The notes under the pieces were generated by a model. The model saw only the letters and a list, made by a program, of their open reading frames with translations, was not told the origin of the DNA and made no database searches. This document shows positions 49,418 through 59,657 of a DNA stretch of 64,000 nt, piece by piece. The translations under genes were made by a program, and so were the position numbers. Position 1 is the first letter of the stretch; the number at the start of each line of letters is the position of its first letter. This stretch comes from Arthrobacter sp. efr-133-TYG-118 (GTDB lineage Bacteria > Actinomycetota > Actinomycetes > Actinomycetales > Micrococcaceae): positions 1-64,000 of the forward strand of contig NZ_JARVRH010000043.1 in assembly GCF_030209755.1 (NCBI RefSeq), read 5' to 3'.

Positions 49418-52400
49418 ATGACCATGTCCATCGCCAGGCTCTCCGCGCAGTCGGGTCTGAGGTACCTGTTCAAGACCACGATGATGGACGACGCCTCGCC
49501 CACTCCCCCGGACGCGACCACCTACTACATGAAAGCAGGGACACCCCAAGGGCGCTGGCTCGGCTCCGGCTTGCAAGGCATCAACCGCGCCAGCGGCGAC
49601 CCAGTCACCGAAACCGATGCCAAAGCCATCTTCGACGAAACTGTCCATCCGGACACCGGCGCTCCCCTGGGCCGCCCACACGGCCAACCCACACTCGTCC
49701 AAAACAGCCAGGGACAAGCCGGCACGCGCCGCGCTGTCGCCGGATTCGACCTCACCTTCAGCGTCCCCAAATCAGTCTCCGTGCTCTGGGCACTGAGCCC
49801 ACGGAGCCTCCAAGACCAGATCCTGCAGAACCACCACGACGCCGTCACCGCCACCCTGGAATGGCTCGAAGAGTCCGTCATCCACACAAGATCCGGACGC
49901 AATGGCGTTGCCCGCATCGGCACACGCGGCGCCATCGCCGCCGCCTTTGACCACTGGGAGTCGCGCGCCGGCGACCCGCAGCTGCACACGCACCTGGTCA
50001 TCGCCAACCGCGTCCAGCGGATCACCGACGGCGCCTGGGTCACCCTCGACTCCCGGACCCTCTACAAGGCCGCGGTTGCTGCCAGTGAGCACTATAACGG
50101 GCTGCTCTTCGACTCCCTCCACCACCACCTCGGGACCGACACCGACATCCGCGAGCCCGCAGCCACCACCCACAACCCCAGCCCGCAGCTCACCGGGGTC
50201 CACAACACATTGATCCACGAATTCTCCCACCGCTCCCGCCTCATCGATCAGGAAACCGACCGCCTCGTAGCCACATGGACCACAGACCACGGCACTTCCC
50301 CAACGGCGACAACCACCATCAAACTCCGCCAGCAGGCAACTCTCAACACACGAACCCCCAAAACCGAAACCATCGCGCCCCTGCACCAACTCTCCGCACA
50401 GTGGCAGGCGCGCGCGGCAGCCAAGGGCTTCGACCCCCGCCTAGTTCTTGCCAACACCGTCCGGCGGTCACGCACGGCCCCTTTCCGCTCGTGCGACTTC
50501 ACCGCCGAGTGGGTGGACGCCGTCGCGTCGCTCACCCGGGAGCGGGTCGCCACCAAGCGCGCCACCTGGAATCGCTGGAACCTCCTCGCCGAGGCCGAAC
50601 GGGTCTGCGCCGCGATCCGCTGCCACACACCGGAGGATCGCAACGCCGTGATCGACGCCGTCGCCACCGCCGCCGAAACCCAATCCGTCCCGCTCAACGA
50701 CTACCGCTACGGCGTCCCCGCGGACGCGCAGCCCGATCTCCGGCTCGGCAAGCGGAGCGTCTTCGACTTCCACGGGTCCCGCCTCTACACCGACACCACC
50801 ACCCTCGCGTGCGAGGAGACCGTCATGGAAGCAAGGAACGACGCCGGCGGCCCCGCCATCCGGCCAATGGTCGCCATGGATGAACTCGCCGGCTACCAGC
50901 ACCACGGCAAATTCGGGCTGCACGACGACCAGCGGGCCGCCGCTGCAGAGATCCTGCTAAGCGGAAACCGGCTCGACGCCGTCGTCGGACCCGCCGGTAC
51001 AGGCAAGACCACCGCCCTCGGTGCAATCAAGGCAGCCTGGGAAGCAGAATTCGGGCCCGGCAGCGTAGTCGGATTGGCGCCCGCGGCGGCGAGCGCCGAG
51101 GTTCTCGGGCGGGAGCTGTCCATGGTCGCGGAGAACGTCGCCAAATGGCTGTACGAGTCCGCCGGTGAGGGGGCCAGTCGCCGGGCTGAGCGGTTCTTCG
51201 ATGCAGAGCGGCGGCTCACCAATCCTGTGGCTAAGTCAAGCCCGCAGACCGCTCTGCTCGCACAGAAAGCCGCTTGGCTCTCCGCCGAGCAGGACCGGTG
51301 GCGGTTCCATTCGAACCAGCTGGTTGTCGTCGACGAGGCCTCGATGGTGTCTACCCTTCAGCTGTCAGCCCTGGTGCATCAGGCCAGGGATGCCGGGGCC
51401 AAGGTCCTATTGGTGGGCGATCCCGGGCAGCTGGATGCCATCGACGCCGGCGGTGTCCTCGGCTGGCTGGACCGGCAGGGCAAGACCGCGCGGCTCAGCA
51501 CCATCTGGCGCTTCGAGAACGCCTGGGAGCGGGATGCCTCGTTGAAGCTCCGTGCCGGGGACGTCGCAGCCATCAGCGACTACGAGCAGCATCAACGGAT
51601 CCGGCATGGAACCTATCTGGACATGGTCGGTCAGGCATATCTGCAGTGGCAGTCCGACATCCGTGGGGGAAGGTCGTCCATCCTTATTGCCGCCGACAAC
51701 GACACCGTCAGCATGCTCAACGAACGAGCCCAGGCGGACCGCGTGATCCAGGGTCTTGTAGACGCCGAACAGAAAGTACTCCTGGGGGACACGCTGTGTG
51801 CCGGGCGCGGTGACACGGTCATCGCTCGCCGCAACGACCGCACCGTTGCCGACAGCAACGGTGACTTCATCCGCAACGGCACGCTGCTCAACGTCGTGCG
51901 TGCCGTCAAGCGCGACGGCTCCCTGGTGGCGGTCCGGAGGGACACCGGCGCCATCGTCACACTGCACCGCGAGTATGTCGAGTCGGCCGTGGAACTGGGA
52001 TACGCGACCACTGCCCACCGCTCCCAAGGAATCACGGTCGACACCGGCCACACTGTCGTCACCCAAGGACGTCTCACACGTGAGCTTCTCTACGTCAGCA
52101 TGACGCGCGGACGCGGCGCCAATTACGCGTACGTCAGCGAAAACGACCCCACCGACCACGAACCGCTGGACCCCTCCTTGCAACCGCAATGGCAGGAGAT
52201 CCTCGCCGAAGTGCTCGCGGCAGAAGGCGCCGAACGAACCGCCCACGAAGTCCGCGACGCCGAACAGTCCACCGCCGCCACGCTCGACCGGCTCAGCGCC
52301 GAATACGACTACCTCGCCCAGATCGCAGCCGCCGAAGACCTGACAAGGTTCATCAAGGCGCGCACTCCGGAGATTGATGAGGTGTTGCAACAATCCCCCT

Positions 52401-52990
52401 CGTGGGGCGCGGCCGTCGCAGCCTGGCGCCGAGCGACCGCGGCCAGCCGGCCCGGGGCTCAGCGGATTGTCACGGCCGCTTTGGAAACAAGCGGCGGTGC
52501 AAAGGACGTCGCAGCGGTTCTGCACGCCCGGCTCGTCGACTTCTCATCCCGCATACCGGCCAGCGACCGTGCCGTCATCCCCGAACCACTTCATACCAAC
52601 CGGCCCGACCTCGCTGACATGGTCAACCAAGTAACCCATAAGATCAGGCAGCGGGCCAAGCAAGTCGCGTCGGCCGCTTTGACGCAGGACACTGAATGGA
52701 AACGAAAACTCCTCCAAACGCTCCCGCCGAACGTGACGGCGACAGACACCGCCCGCCTGGTCGCCAGGGTTGCCATCTATAGGGACCGCTGGGGTATCGA
52801 CGACTCACCCCTCCCTCTGGGACCTGCACCGGCAGACCACGATTGGGAACAGTCATCGCAGTACGAACACCTCAAGCGCGTTGCCGACCGGGCTTCGTCC
52901 CAAGCCAACCGGCAACAACAACCCGGTCCATGGCTGGAAGATTCGATCTCCCCACAGATCAGCCCCATTACTGTCGGTTGGCAGCTCTGA
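49418..52990 (+). CDS. MobF-family conjugative relaxase-helicase (TrwC/TraA-like)
   Basis: 1190 residues from MTMSIARLSAQSG, GGAG six bases upstream; a reading 34 codons longer lacks a ribosome site. The N-terminal TrwC domain has FDLTFSVPKSVSVLWAL and the metal histidines His179 (FDHW), His190 and His192 (DPQLHTHLVIANR). The RecD-like helicase has Walker A VVGPAGTGKTTALG near 523, DEASMVSTLQ, VGDPGQLDAIDAGG, and the final SMTRGRGANYAYV. It nicks oriT and unwinds DNA for transfer. No coupling protein or T4SS is seen nearby. Confidence 0.9.
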   Translation: MTMSIARLSAQSGLRYLFKTTMMDDASPTPPDATTYYMKAGTPQGRWLGSGLQGINRASGDPVTETDAKAIFDETVHPDTGAPLGRPHGQPTLVQNSQGQAGTRRAVAGFDLTFSVPKSVSVLWALSPRSLQDQILQNHHDAVTATLEWLEESVIHTRSGRNGVARIGTRGAIAAAFDHWESRAGDPQLHTHLVIANRVQRITDGAWVTLDSRTLYKAAVAASEHYNGLLFDSLHHHLGTDTDIREPAATTHNPSPQLTGVHNTLIHEFSHRSRLIDQETDRLVATWTTDHGTSPTATTTIKLRQQATLNTRTPKTETIAPLHQLSAQWQARAAAKGFDPRLVLANTVRRSRTAPFRSCDFTAEWVDAVASLTRERVATKRATWNRWNLLAEAERVCAAIRCHTPEDRNAVIDAVATAAETQSVPLNDYRYGVPADAQPDLRLGKRSVFDFHGSRLYTDTTTLACEETVMEARNDAGGPAIRPMVAMDELAGYQHHGKFGLHDDQRAAAAEILLSGNRLDAVVGPAGTGKTTALGAIKAAWEAEFGPGSVVGLAPAAASAEVLGRELSMVAENVAKWLYESAGEGASRRAERFFDAERRLTNPVAKSSPQTALLAQKAAWLSAEQDRWRFHSNQLVVVDEASMVSTLQLSALVHQARDAGAKVLLVGDPGQLDAIDAGGVLGWLDRQGKTARLSTIWRFENAWERDASLKLRAGDVAAISDYEQHQRIRHGTYLDMVGQAYLQWQSDIRGGRSSILIAADNDTVSMLNERAQADRVIQGLVDAEQKVLLGDTLCAGRGDTVIARRNDRTVADSNGDFIRNGTLLNVVRAVKRDGSLVAVRRDTGAIVTLHREYVESAVELGYATTAHRSQGITVDTGHTVVTQGRLTRELLYVSMTRGRGANYAYVSENDPTDHEPLDPSLQPQWQEILAEVLAAEGAERTAHEVRDAEQSTAATLDRLSAEYDYLAQIAAAEDLTRFIKARTPEIDEVLQQSPSWGAAVAAWRRATAASRPGAQRIVTAALETSGGAKDVAAVLHARLVDFSSRIPASDRAVIPEPLHTNRPDLADMVNQVTHKIRQRAKQVASAALTQDTEWKRKLLQTLPPNVTATDTARLVARVAIYRDRWGIDDSPLPLGPAPADHDWEQSSQYEHLKRVADRASSQANRQQQPGPWLEDSISPQISPITVGWQL

Positions 52991-53102
52991 CATCAAGATC
53001 ACTCTGCTCCTCCGCACGGTCATGCCGTCTGCACCTTTGTCCCCCATGAAGTGGGAACAGAGCCTGACCGTATGTCAGGTGACCAAGACCACGGAGACTC
53101 CA

Positions 53103-53315
53103 ATGACGACGACGCCAAATCGCAACCAGCCCGTCGAGGTTGACCAACAGTGGCTAACCCCGAAGGAGATCTGCGCACAGCTACAGATCCCCGAACAGAC
53201 CTTCTACCAGTGGCGGGCCAAGCACATCGGGCCACACGCATACCGCATCGGCAGGCACCTGCGAATCAGGCAAAGCGACTTCGTTGCCTGGCTGTCGCTG
53301 CACGCAGAGCCGTAA
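53103..53315 (+). CDS. Excisionase-like helix-turn-helix protein
   Basis: 70 residues with one MerR/HTH_17 type domain: WLTPKEICAQLQIPEQTFYQ, then YRIGRHLRIRQSDFVAWL. This is the usual small DNA-binding protein between relaxase and integrase in actinobacterial integrative elements, where it directs excision. It is 25 bases before the integrase and likely co-expressed. Confidence 0.75.
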   Translation: MTTTPNRNQPVEVDQQWLTPKEICAQLQIPEQTFYQWRAKHIGPHAYRIGRHLRIRQSDFVAWLSLHAEP

Positions 53316-53340
53316 CCGGCCCAAAACCTGCACGCGATAA

Positions 53341-54555
53341 ATGAGCAGGTACCCACTGCCCCTGGGAACATGGGGTCTCATCCGCACTGACCGGGCAACA
53401 GCAAGAAGCTGGCGTGCACGGGCCAGATACCGGGACCTCGACGGGCAAACGCGAAAAATCGAAGCCCGCGGACCATCCGCCGCAGCGGCACGGCGAAATC
53501 TCCAAATTAAACTGCAAAAAAGGCAGACCCAAGGCAACGCCCTCATCAGCGCAACAGACCAGATCCGCGACCTCTCAGAGGTCTATCTGGCAGAGCTGCA
53601 ACGCTCGGACAAGGCATCGCGGACCAAAGACAAGTACGCCTTCAGCGTCAAGAAGTACATTCTGCCTGGAATCGGCTCTGTCCGCATTGGAGAGACGACA
53701 CCAGGCGTCGTGGATCACTTCATTCGAAATGTTGTCGACGCGGCCGGCCCGGCTACGGCCCGCACTTGCGGGGCCGTGTTGTCGTCGATGTTCAAAATTG
53801 CGCTGCGCCACGACGCTGTGAGCATCAATCCGGTCCTAGGAATCTCCATCCCGAGAAGTCGGGCGGCAAAGCCTCAAGCTCTGGATCCGGAACAGTTTCT
53901 GGATCTGAGGACCAAGCTCATTGCCTGGGAACAGGGATCGGTGCTTGGCCGCACGAGGTCCCAGGAACTCCACCAAATCGCCGACGTCCTCATCACCACA
54001 GGCCTACGCCCAGGCGAACTGTTCGCACTCTCCTGGCCTGATGTCGACCTCGACGCAGATCCGCCGACCGTCCATGTCCACGCCACAGTCATCCGTACTT
54101 CCACCGGGGGTGTCACCATTCAAGACCACCCAAAATCCGAGCACGGATTCCGCTACGTGACCATACCGCCAAATCTCGCCGAGTCGCTTCGAAGGCGACA
54201 GCTCAGGCAACGCAGCAACGCCACTGGGAATCCCTTGGACTTGGTCTTTCCCTCATCCACAGGAACGGTGTGCGATCCGAACAATGTCGGCAAGACCTGG
54301 CGCAAAGCGGCAGACGAAATCGGATACTCGTGGGTGACGTTCAAAACGTTCCGCAAGGCCAACGCGACTCTCATCGCACGGACCATGGGCGCCGAAACGG
54401 CCGCCTACCAGGCAGGGCACTCCAAGGTGTCAATGACCCGAAAGCACTACGTCGAGGAATACAAAGAAGCGATCGACACACGGGCCGTGCTCGGCGCCTT
54501 TGACGCAGCCAACGGGGGACCAGGAGCGCCTGGCAAGACCGGTCTCCAAATCTGA
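53341..54555 (+). CDS. Tyrosine recombinase integrase
   Basis: 404 residues. An arm-binding N-terminus and SAM-like core domain (LSEVYLAELQRSDKASRTKD) precede the catalytic domain: Arg223 (TGLRPGELFAL), Arg338 (KTFRKANATLI), His360 (QAGHSKVSM) and Tyr370 (RKHYVEE). The first residue of the HxxR box is Lys335, not His. It ends 75 bases from the att core inside the adjacent tRNA-Thr, so it is the enzyme of island 2. No clear Shine-Dalgarno precedes the ATG. Confidence 0.9.
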   Translation: MSRYPLPLGTWGLIRTDRATARSWRARARYRDLDGQTRKIEARGPSAAAARRNLQIKLQKRQTQGNALISATDQIRDLSEVYLAELQRSDKASRTKDKYAFSVKKYILPGIGSVRIGETTPGVVDHFIRNVVDAAGPATARTCGAVLSSMFKIALRHDAVSINPVLGISIPRSRAAKPQALDPEQFLDLRTKLIAWEQGSVLGRTRSQELHQIADVLITTGLRPGELFALSWPDVDLDADPPTVHVHATVIRTSTGGVTIQDHPKSEHGFRYVTIPPNLAESLRRRQLRQRSNATGNPLDLVFPSSTGTVCDPNNVGKTWRKAADEIGYSWVTFKTFRKANATLIARTMGAETAAYQAGHSKVSMTRKHYVEEYKEAIDTRAVLGAFDAANGGPGAPGKTGLQI

Positions 54556-54558
54556 TTT

Positions 54559-54578
54559 AGGTGAGTTAAAGGTGAGTC
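54559..54578. repeat. Integrase arm-type repeat, right end of island 2
   Basis: AGGTGAGTTAAAGGTGAGTC starts three bases after the integrase stop, 51 bases before the att core. It matches the repeats at 463, 786 and 25831. Confidence 0.6.
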
Positions 54579-54629
54579 CGGAGCCAAAAAGTTCAAATGG
54601 CTCTGACCAGAATCAACATACCCGCAGCT

Positions 54630-54682
54630 CAGAGCCAAACTAAGAGCCCCCTGTCGGATTCGAACCGACGACCCCCGCTTTA
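54630..54682 (-). repeat. att core 3: 53 bp overlapping the intact tRNA-Thr
   Basis: The chromosomal-side attachment site: trailer plus tRNA 3' half up to the anticodon loop, identical to the two upstream copies. Island insertion on the 3' side keeps the tRNA gene whole. Confidence 0.85.
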
Positions 54683-54718
54683 CAAGAGCGGTGCTCTGGC
54701 CAACTGAGCTAAGGAGGC
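54645..54718 (-). tRNA. tRNA-Thr (anticodon TGT)
   Basis: The minus-strand sequence folds as a cloverleaf: acceptor GCCTCCT with AGGGGGC, D stem GCTC/GAGC, anticodon stem CCGCT/AGCGG with loop CTTGTAA, T stem GTCGG/CCGAC with loop TTCGAAT. Anticodon TGT at 54682-54684. CCA is not encoded. It is the integration target of the island array. Confidence 0.95.
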
Positions 54719-54838
54719 GCGCCCCGGCAAACCGGAGCTAGTACGCGCGAGCGCTAGATAAGGGTAGCCCAAGACCTCCCGCCCACGGAAATTCCGCGGG
54801 CGCCGGCCGGTGCGACCCTCGCCGCGCCTGCCGGTGCG

Positions 54839-54866
54839 GCACCCGCCGTCGTACGACGGCGGGTGC
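54839..54866 (-). terminator. Perfect 28-bp palindrome, terminator-like
   Basis: Arms GCACCCGCCGTCGT and ACGACGGCGGGTGC meet without loop bases, flanked by nearly matching GGTGC and GCACC. It lies between the DsbA-like gene end and the tRNA and probably acts on transcripts from the former. Confidence 0.5.
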
Positions 54867-54927
54867 GGCACCGCGCCGCCATACAGCGAGTGCCGCCTTC
54901 CGCCAGGCGTCCGTCAAAATCCGAGAA

Positions 54928-55806
54928 CTACTTCTTCGCCGCGATAGCCGCATTCAGGACGGTCATGAAGTCCGACTTGTTGTCCCACGGCTGGCCGTCG
55001 ACGAAGACGGTGGGCGTGCCGGAGATCCCGATGTTCTTGGCCTCCTGGGTGACCACTTTGACGAACGGCCGATAGGTCTTGTTGTCGATGCAAGAGTCGA
55101 TATTGGCCGATCCTGCCTGGGTGGCCAACTTCTTGAGGTCGTTGTCCGAAATGCCTGCGCTGCCCTCGGCGGGCTGCTGTGCGTACAGCAGGTCCACGAG
55201 TGCCGAGTACTTGTCCGGCGACGTGTTGGCCACGCACGCTGCGGCGTTGGCGGCGCGGGACGAGTAGTTGGTGCTGGAGCTGGCGTCCAGGAAGCCGAAC
55301 GGACGGTACTCCAGGGTGATCTTGCCGTCGTTGCGCAACTGGGTCAGCTGCTGGCTGTACGTGGTCTCGAAGTTCTTGCAAATCGGGCAGATGAAGTCAA
55401 TGTAGGCCACAACCTTGACCGGTTTGCCAGCTTCAGCCTCGGCGCCGGGAGCAGTCACGGTGGTGGGTGCGGTGGCCGGGGCTGACGGCAGGGACGCCAG
55501 GCTAACGGTGCCGGCGGCCACCTTCGTCACATCGGTGCCCTTCAGCAGCGTCACGCCGCCGTGCGCGTTGGCGTTCGCCGGCGTCGGGCCCTGATCGGCG
55601 ATCGGGGCATTGTTGGCAATGTTCTGGGTGACCACGAGGGCAATGACCGCGAGGATCGCCACGACGGCAACCACGATGCCCCATCCGATGAGCAACTTAT
55701 TGCGCTTGTCTTTCTTCAGCTGAGCTTCGCGGATCTCGCGGGCCTTTTCGCGGGCCTGGGCGGTGCGCTCTGCCTTGGACAGGCGTGGTTCGTTTGCGGG
55801 GCTCAT
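54928..55806 (-). CDS. Membrane-anchored DsbA-family thioredoxin-like protein
   Basis: 292 residues from MSPANEPRLSKAERT; longer upstream readings are out of character. A charged cytoplasmic N-terminus is followed by one membrane segment (LLIGWGIVVAVVAILAVIAL) and an extracytoplasmic thioredoxin_4 domain. That domain has the redox pair CPIC in IDFICPICKNFETTY and the cis-Pro region SGTPTVFVDGQPW. Expected to oxidise or isomerise disulfides of exported proteins. First core-chromosome gene right of the tRNA. Confidence 0.9.
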   Translation of the reverse strand: MSPANEPRLSKAERTAQAREKAREIREAQLKKDKRNKLLIGWGIVVAVVAILAVIALVVTQNIANNAPIADQGPTPANANAHGGVTLLKGTDVTKVAAGTVSLASLPSAPATAPTTVTAPGAEAEAGKPVKVVAYIDFICPICKNFETTYSQQLTQLRNDGKITLEYRPFGFLDASSSTNYSSRAANAAACVANTSPDKYSALVDLLYAQQPAEGSAGISDNDLKKLATQAGSANIDSCIDNKTYRPFVKVVTQEAKNIGISGTPTVFVDGQPWDNKSDFMTVLNAAIAAKK

Positions 55807-55985
55807 CAGTTCCTCGTGATTGATCGACGGCGTTGGTTGTAGCAATGGCAACGGGGCCAGTTTACGGGAGAAGACTGCCAGCTTTGCTGGGGTCTTCGAC
55901 TCCAGTCTGACGAACGAGCAAGTGTCCTTGATGATTCCCGCCGGTAGGGTGGGAGATGAGTCACAAGCAACTCCAAGGGGCAGCA

Positions 55986-57476
55986 ATGCAAGAAACGGCA
56001 AGCGAAAAAATCGACAGCGCACCCGAAGGCAATCAGGCTCCAAAGGCCCGGAAACACGATTTCATGGTGGTCTCCAACCGCCTTCCAGTAGACCGTTACA
56101 CGAGCGATGACGGGGAAAACGGCGAGGAAGGTTGGCGCCGCTCTCCGGGCGGCCTGGTGACTGCCCTCGCGCCGATGATGACCAAGACCGACGGCGCGTG
56201 GGTGGGCTGGCACGGCGCCCCGGACGAAGCGTTGGAGCCCTTCAGCCACGGAGGCATGGACCTGATTCCCGTGGACCTCAGCACGGACGATGTTGAGCTC
56301 TATTACGAAGGCTTCTCCAACGCCACCCTCTGGCCGCTCTACCACGACGTCATTGCCCCTCCGGAGTTCCACCGAACATGGTGGGACAGCTACCGCCGGG
56401 TCAACCGGCGGTTCGCCGACGCGGTCATCCAGCATGCGGACCACGGAGCCACTGTCTGGGTTCAGGACTACCAGCTCCAGCTCGTGCCGAGCATTCTGCG
56501 CCAGGCTCGCCCGGACCTGCGCATCGGTTTCTTCAACCACATCCCGTTCCCGCCGCCGGAGATCTTCGCCCAATTGCCGTGGCGCCAGGCCATCATCGAA
56601 GGCCTGCTCGGCGCTGACTTGGTGGGTTTCCAGCGCCCCAGTGACGCGGCAAATTTCATGCGCTCGGCACGCCGCTTCATTGGCGCGAGCGTCAAACAGC
56701 AACAGATCCACGTCAAGGGACCGGATGGCCGGATCACCCATATTGCCCGCGCTCAGGCCTTCCCGATCTCCATCGCCGTGGATCAGATCAGCGAACTCGC
56801 GGGGCGCCCGGACATCATCGAGCGTGCCCGGCAGATCCGCCAGGACCTCGGCAACCCCAAAACGATCCTCCTGGGCGTGGACCGCCTCGACTACACCAAG
56901 GGCATCCCCCACCGCTTGAAGGCCTTCGAGGAACTCCTCAAGGAAGGACGGCTCACCGTGGAGGACGCCACGCTGATCCAGGTGGCGAGCCCGAGCCGCG
57001 AGCGCGTGCGGCAGTACAGGCTCCTGCGTGAGGAAATTGAAGGCACCGTGGGCCACATCAACGGCAGCTACGACACGATGCAGAACACGGCCGTTCGCTA
57101 CCTCCACCACAGCTACCCGATTGAGGAGATGGTGGCCCTGTACCTTGCGGCCGACGTCATGCTGGTGACGGCGTTGCGCGACGGCATGAACCTCGTGGCC
57201 AAGGAATATGTCACAGCCCGGACCAACAACACGGGCGCCTTGGTCCTCAGTGAGTTCACTGGCGCGGCCGATCAACTCAAGCAAGCACTCCTCATGAATC
57301 CGCACGACATCGACGGGCTCAAGAACACCATCATGAGGGCCGTGCACCTGCCCCCGAACGAATCCCGCCGCCGTATGAAGTCCATGCGCAAGCAAATCCT
57401 CGACCACGACGTCGATCATTGGTCCGCCGAGTTCCTCTCGGCCCTAGCAGAAATCGTGGTGCGCGATGACTCCTGA
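55986..57476 (+). CDS. otsA: Trehalose-6-phosphate synthase
   Basis: 496 residues from MQETASEKIDS, with AAGGGG six bases upstream; the ATG at 55956 sits directly on its GGAG and is less likely. GT20 features: SNRLPVDRY, VWVQDYQLQLVPS, FFNHIPFPPPEIF, GVDRLDYTKGIPHRL and LRDGMNLVAKEYV. Makes trehalose-6-phosphate from UDP-glucose (or ADP-glucose) and glucose-6-phosphate. Its 3' end overlaps otsB by eleven bases. Confidence 0.95.
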   Translation: MQETASEKIDSAPEGNQAPKARKHDFMVVSNRLPVDRYTSDDGENGEEGWRRSPGGLVTALAPMMTKTDGAWVGWHGAPDEALEPFSHGGMDLIPVDLSTDDVELYYEGFSNATLWPLYHDVIAPPEFHRTWWDSYRRVNRRFADAVIQHADHGATVWVQDYQLQLVPSILRQARPDLRIGFFNHIPFPPPEIFAQLPWRQAIIEGLLGADLVGFQRPSDAANFMRSARRFIGASVKQQQIHVKGPDGRITHIARAQAFPISIAVDQISELAGRPDIIERARQIRQDLGNPKTILLGVDRLDYTKGIPHRLKAFEELLKEGRLTVEDATLIQVASPSRERVRQYRLLREEIEGTVGHINGSYDTMQNTAVRYLHHSYPIEEMVALYLAADVMLVTALRDGMNLVAKEYVTARTNNTGALVLSEFTGAADQLKQALLMNPHDIDGLKNTIMRAVHLPPNESRRRMKSMRKQILDHDVDHWSAEFLSALAEIVVRDDS

Positions 57477-58290
57477 GACAGCAGCCACTCCCCCGCTGAG
57501 CCTGCCGCCCGAACTGCTCGACGCCGTCCGCAGGATCGCGGGCACCGAGCACCTTTTGGTGGCCATGGACTTTGACGGCACCATCTCCCCGATCGTGGAC
57601 CACGCCGACGCCGCGCGCCCACTCCGGCGCTCAGCCGCCGCTTTCGCTGAACTCGCCAAACTTCCGAGGACGACGACGGCGCTCATCTCCGGGCGGGCAC
57701 TGGCCAGCCTCCGGGCGGTCGCCTCGCCTCCTGAGGCCACGCTGCTGATAGGCAGCCATGGCGCGGAGGCCTGGATGGGCCCCGGCTCGGCGGAGCTTCG
57801 GCTCGACGACGCCCAAAGGGAGCTCCTCGCCGAAGTCCGCGAGGTCCTGGCCGGAATCTCGCAGGAAGCTCCGGGGACCGTCCTTGAGGACAAGCCCGCC
57901 GGCGTCGTACTCCACACCCGGCGCGCCGCCGATGACGTGGCGGAGGACGCTGTCGCGGCCGCGCGGGCGGTCCTTGAAGGCCGGCCCGGGGTCTTCCTCA
58001 AGAACGGCAAGCGGGTTCTCGAGACCTCCGTGGTGCATTCCTCCAAAGGCGAGGCGGTCGAGTTCCTGCGCCAGGCCACCTCCGCCACCGGAATCCTTTT
58101 TGCCGGCGACGACGTGACGGACGAGGACGCGATCGCCAGGCTTGGCGCCGGCGACGTCGGGGTGAAGGTCGGGCTGGATTTCACCCAGGCCGAGTTCCGC
58201 GTCGAGGCCCCTGTCTACGTCGCCGAACTCCTGGAGGCGGTCCTTCGCGAGCGTCGCCGCGAAGTCTCGGGAGACTCATCTCACATGTGA
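57466..58290 (+). CDS. otsB: Trehalose-6-phosphate phosphatase
   Basis: 274 residues. HAD motif I AMDFDGTISPIVD with catalytic Asp35 and Asp37, motif II-type LISGRAL, and motif IV FAGDDVTDEDAI. It dephosphorylates trehalose-6-phosphate to trehalose. Translationally coupled to otsA by overlap. Confidence 0.95.
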   Translation: MTPETAATPPLSLPPELLDAVRRIAGTEHLLVAMDFDGTISPIVDHADAARPLRRSAAAFAELAKLPRTTTALISGRALASLRAVASPPEATLLIGSHGAEAWMGPGSAELRLDDAQRELLAEVREVLAGISQEAPGTVLEDKPAGVVLHTRRAADDVAEDAVAAARAVLEGRPGVFLKNGKRVLETSVVHSSKGEAVEFLRQATSATGILFAGDDVTDEDAIARLGAGDVGVKVGLDFTQAEFRVEAPVYVAELLEAVLRERRREVSGDSSHM

Positions 58291-58484
58291 CATTCGTAAC
58301 ATTTAGGCGAATAACCCGGGCTACTGCCATACTCTTGGTGGTGATGTGGCGCACAACTACCGTGCGGCGTCACTCAGTCTCCCTTGCCCGGGCCCAGCCC
58401 AGGGCGGGGAGTCCAACTGAATAAACATGAACCATTCACAACGGATCGTCCGGCACGTACCTGCCGGTGAAGGGATTGATAACT

Positions 58485-59567
<1,083 letters not shown>

Positions 59568-59584
59568 CAGCCTCACCGCATTAC

Positions 59585-59620
59585 CGACGGCGGCCCTTCC
59601 GAGTGGACGGGCCGCCGTCG
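59585..59620 (+). terminator. Rho-independent-type terminator after the ATPase gene
   Basis: CGACGGCGGCCC (59585-59596) pairs perfectly with GGGCCGCCGTCG (59609-59620), followed by TCGTTAAT. Confidence 0.7.
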
Positions 59621-59657
59621 TCGTTAATAGCAGCCTCCATACGGAAGAATTGATCCC

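Larger units (their letters stand above)
25674..54629. mobile_element. Genomic island 2: integrative and probably mobilizable element with fructan-use cargo
   Basis: Bounded by direct att cores, with arm repeats inside both ends (25831 and 54559). The tRNA-proximal end has a tyrosine integrase, an excisionase-like HTH protein and a MobF relaxase-helicase. I find no VirB/TraB/FtsK-type transfer genes, so it most likely uses another element's transfer channel. Cargo is two sugar importers, two GH32 enzymes, LacI and IclR regulators, and a mutarotase/SDR/MFS cluster. An IS110 remnant at 44.5 kb suggests it was assembled from parts. Confidence 0.75.

Noticed and set aside
55806..57419. Minus-strand open frame of 537 codons
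   Set aside because: Antisense to otsA, whose motifs are complete; no recognisable domain.
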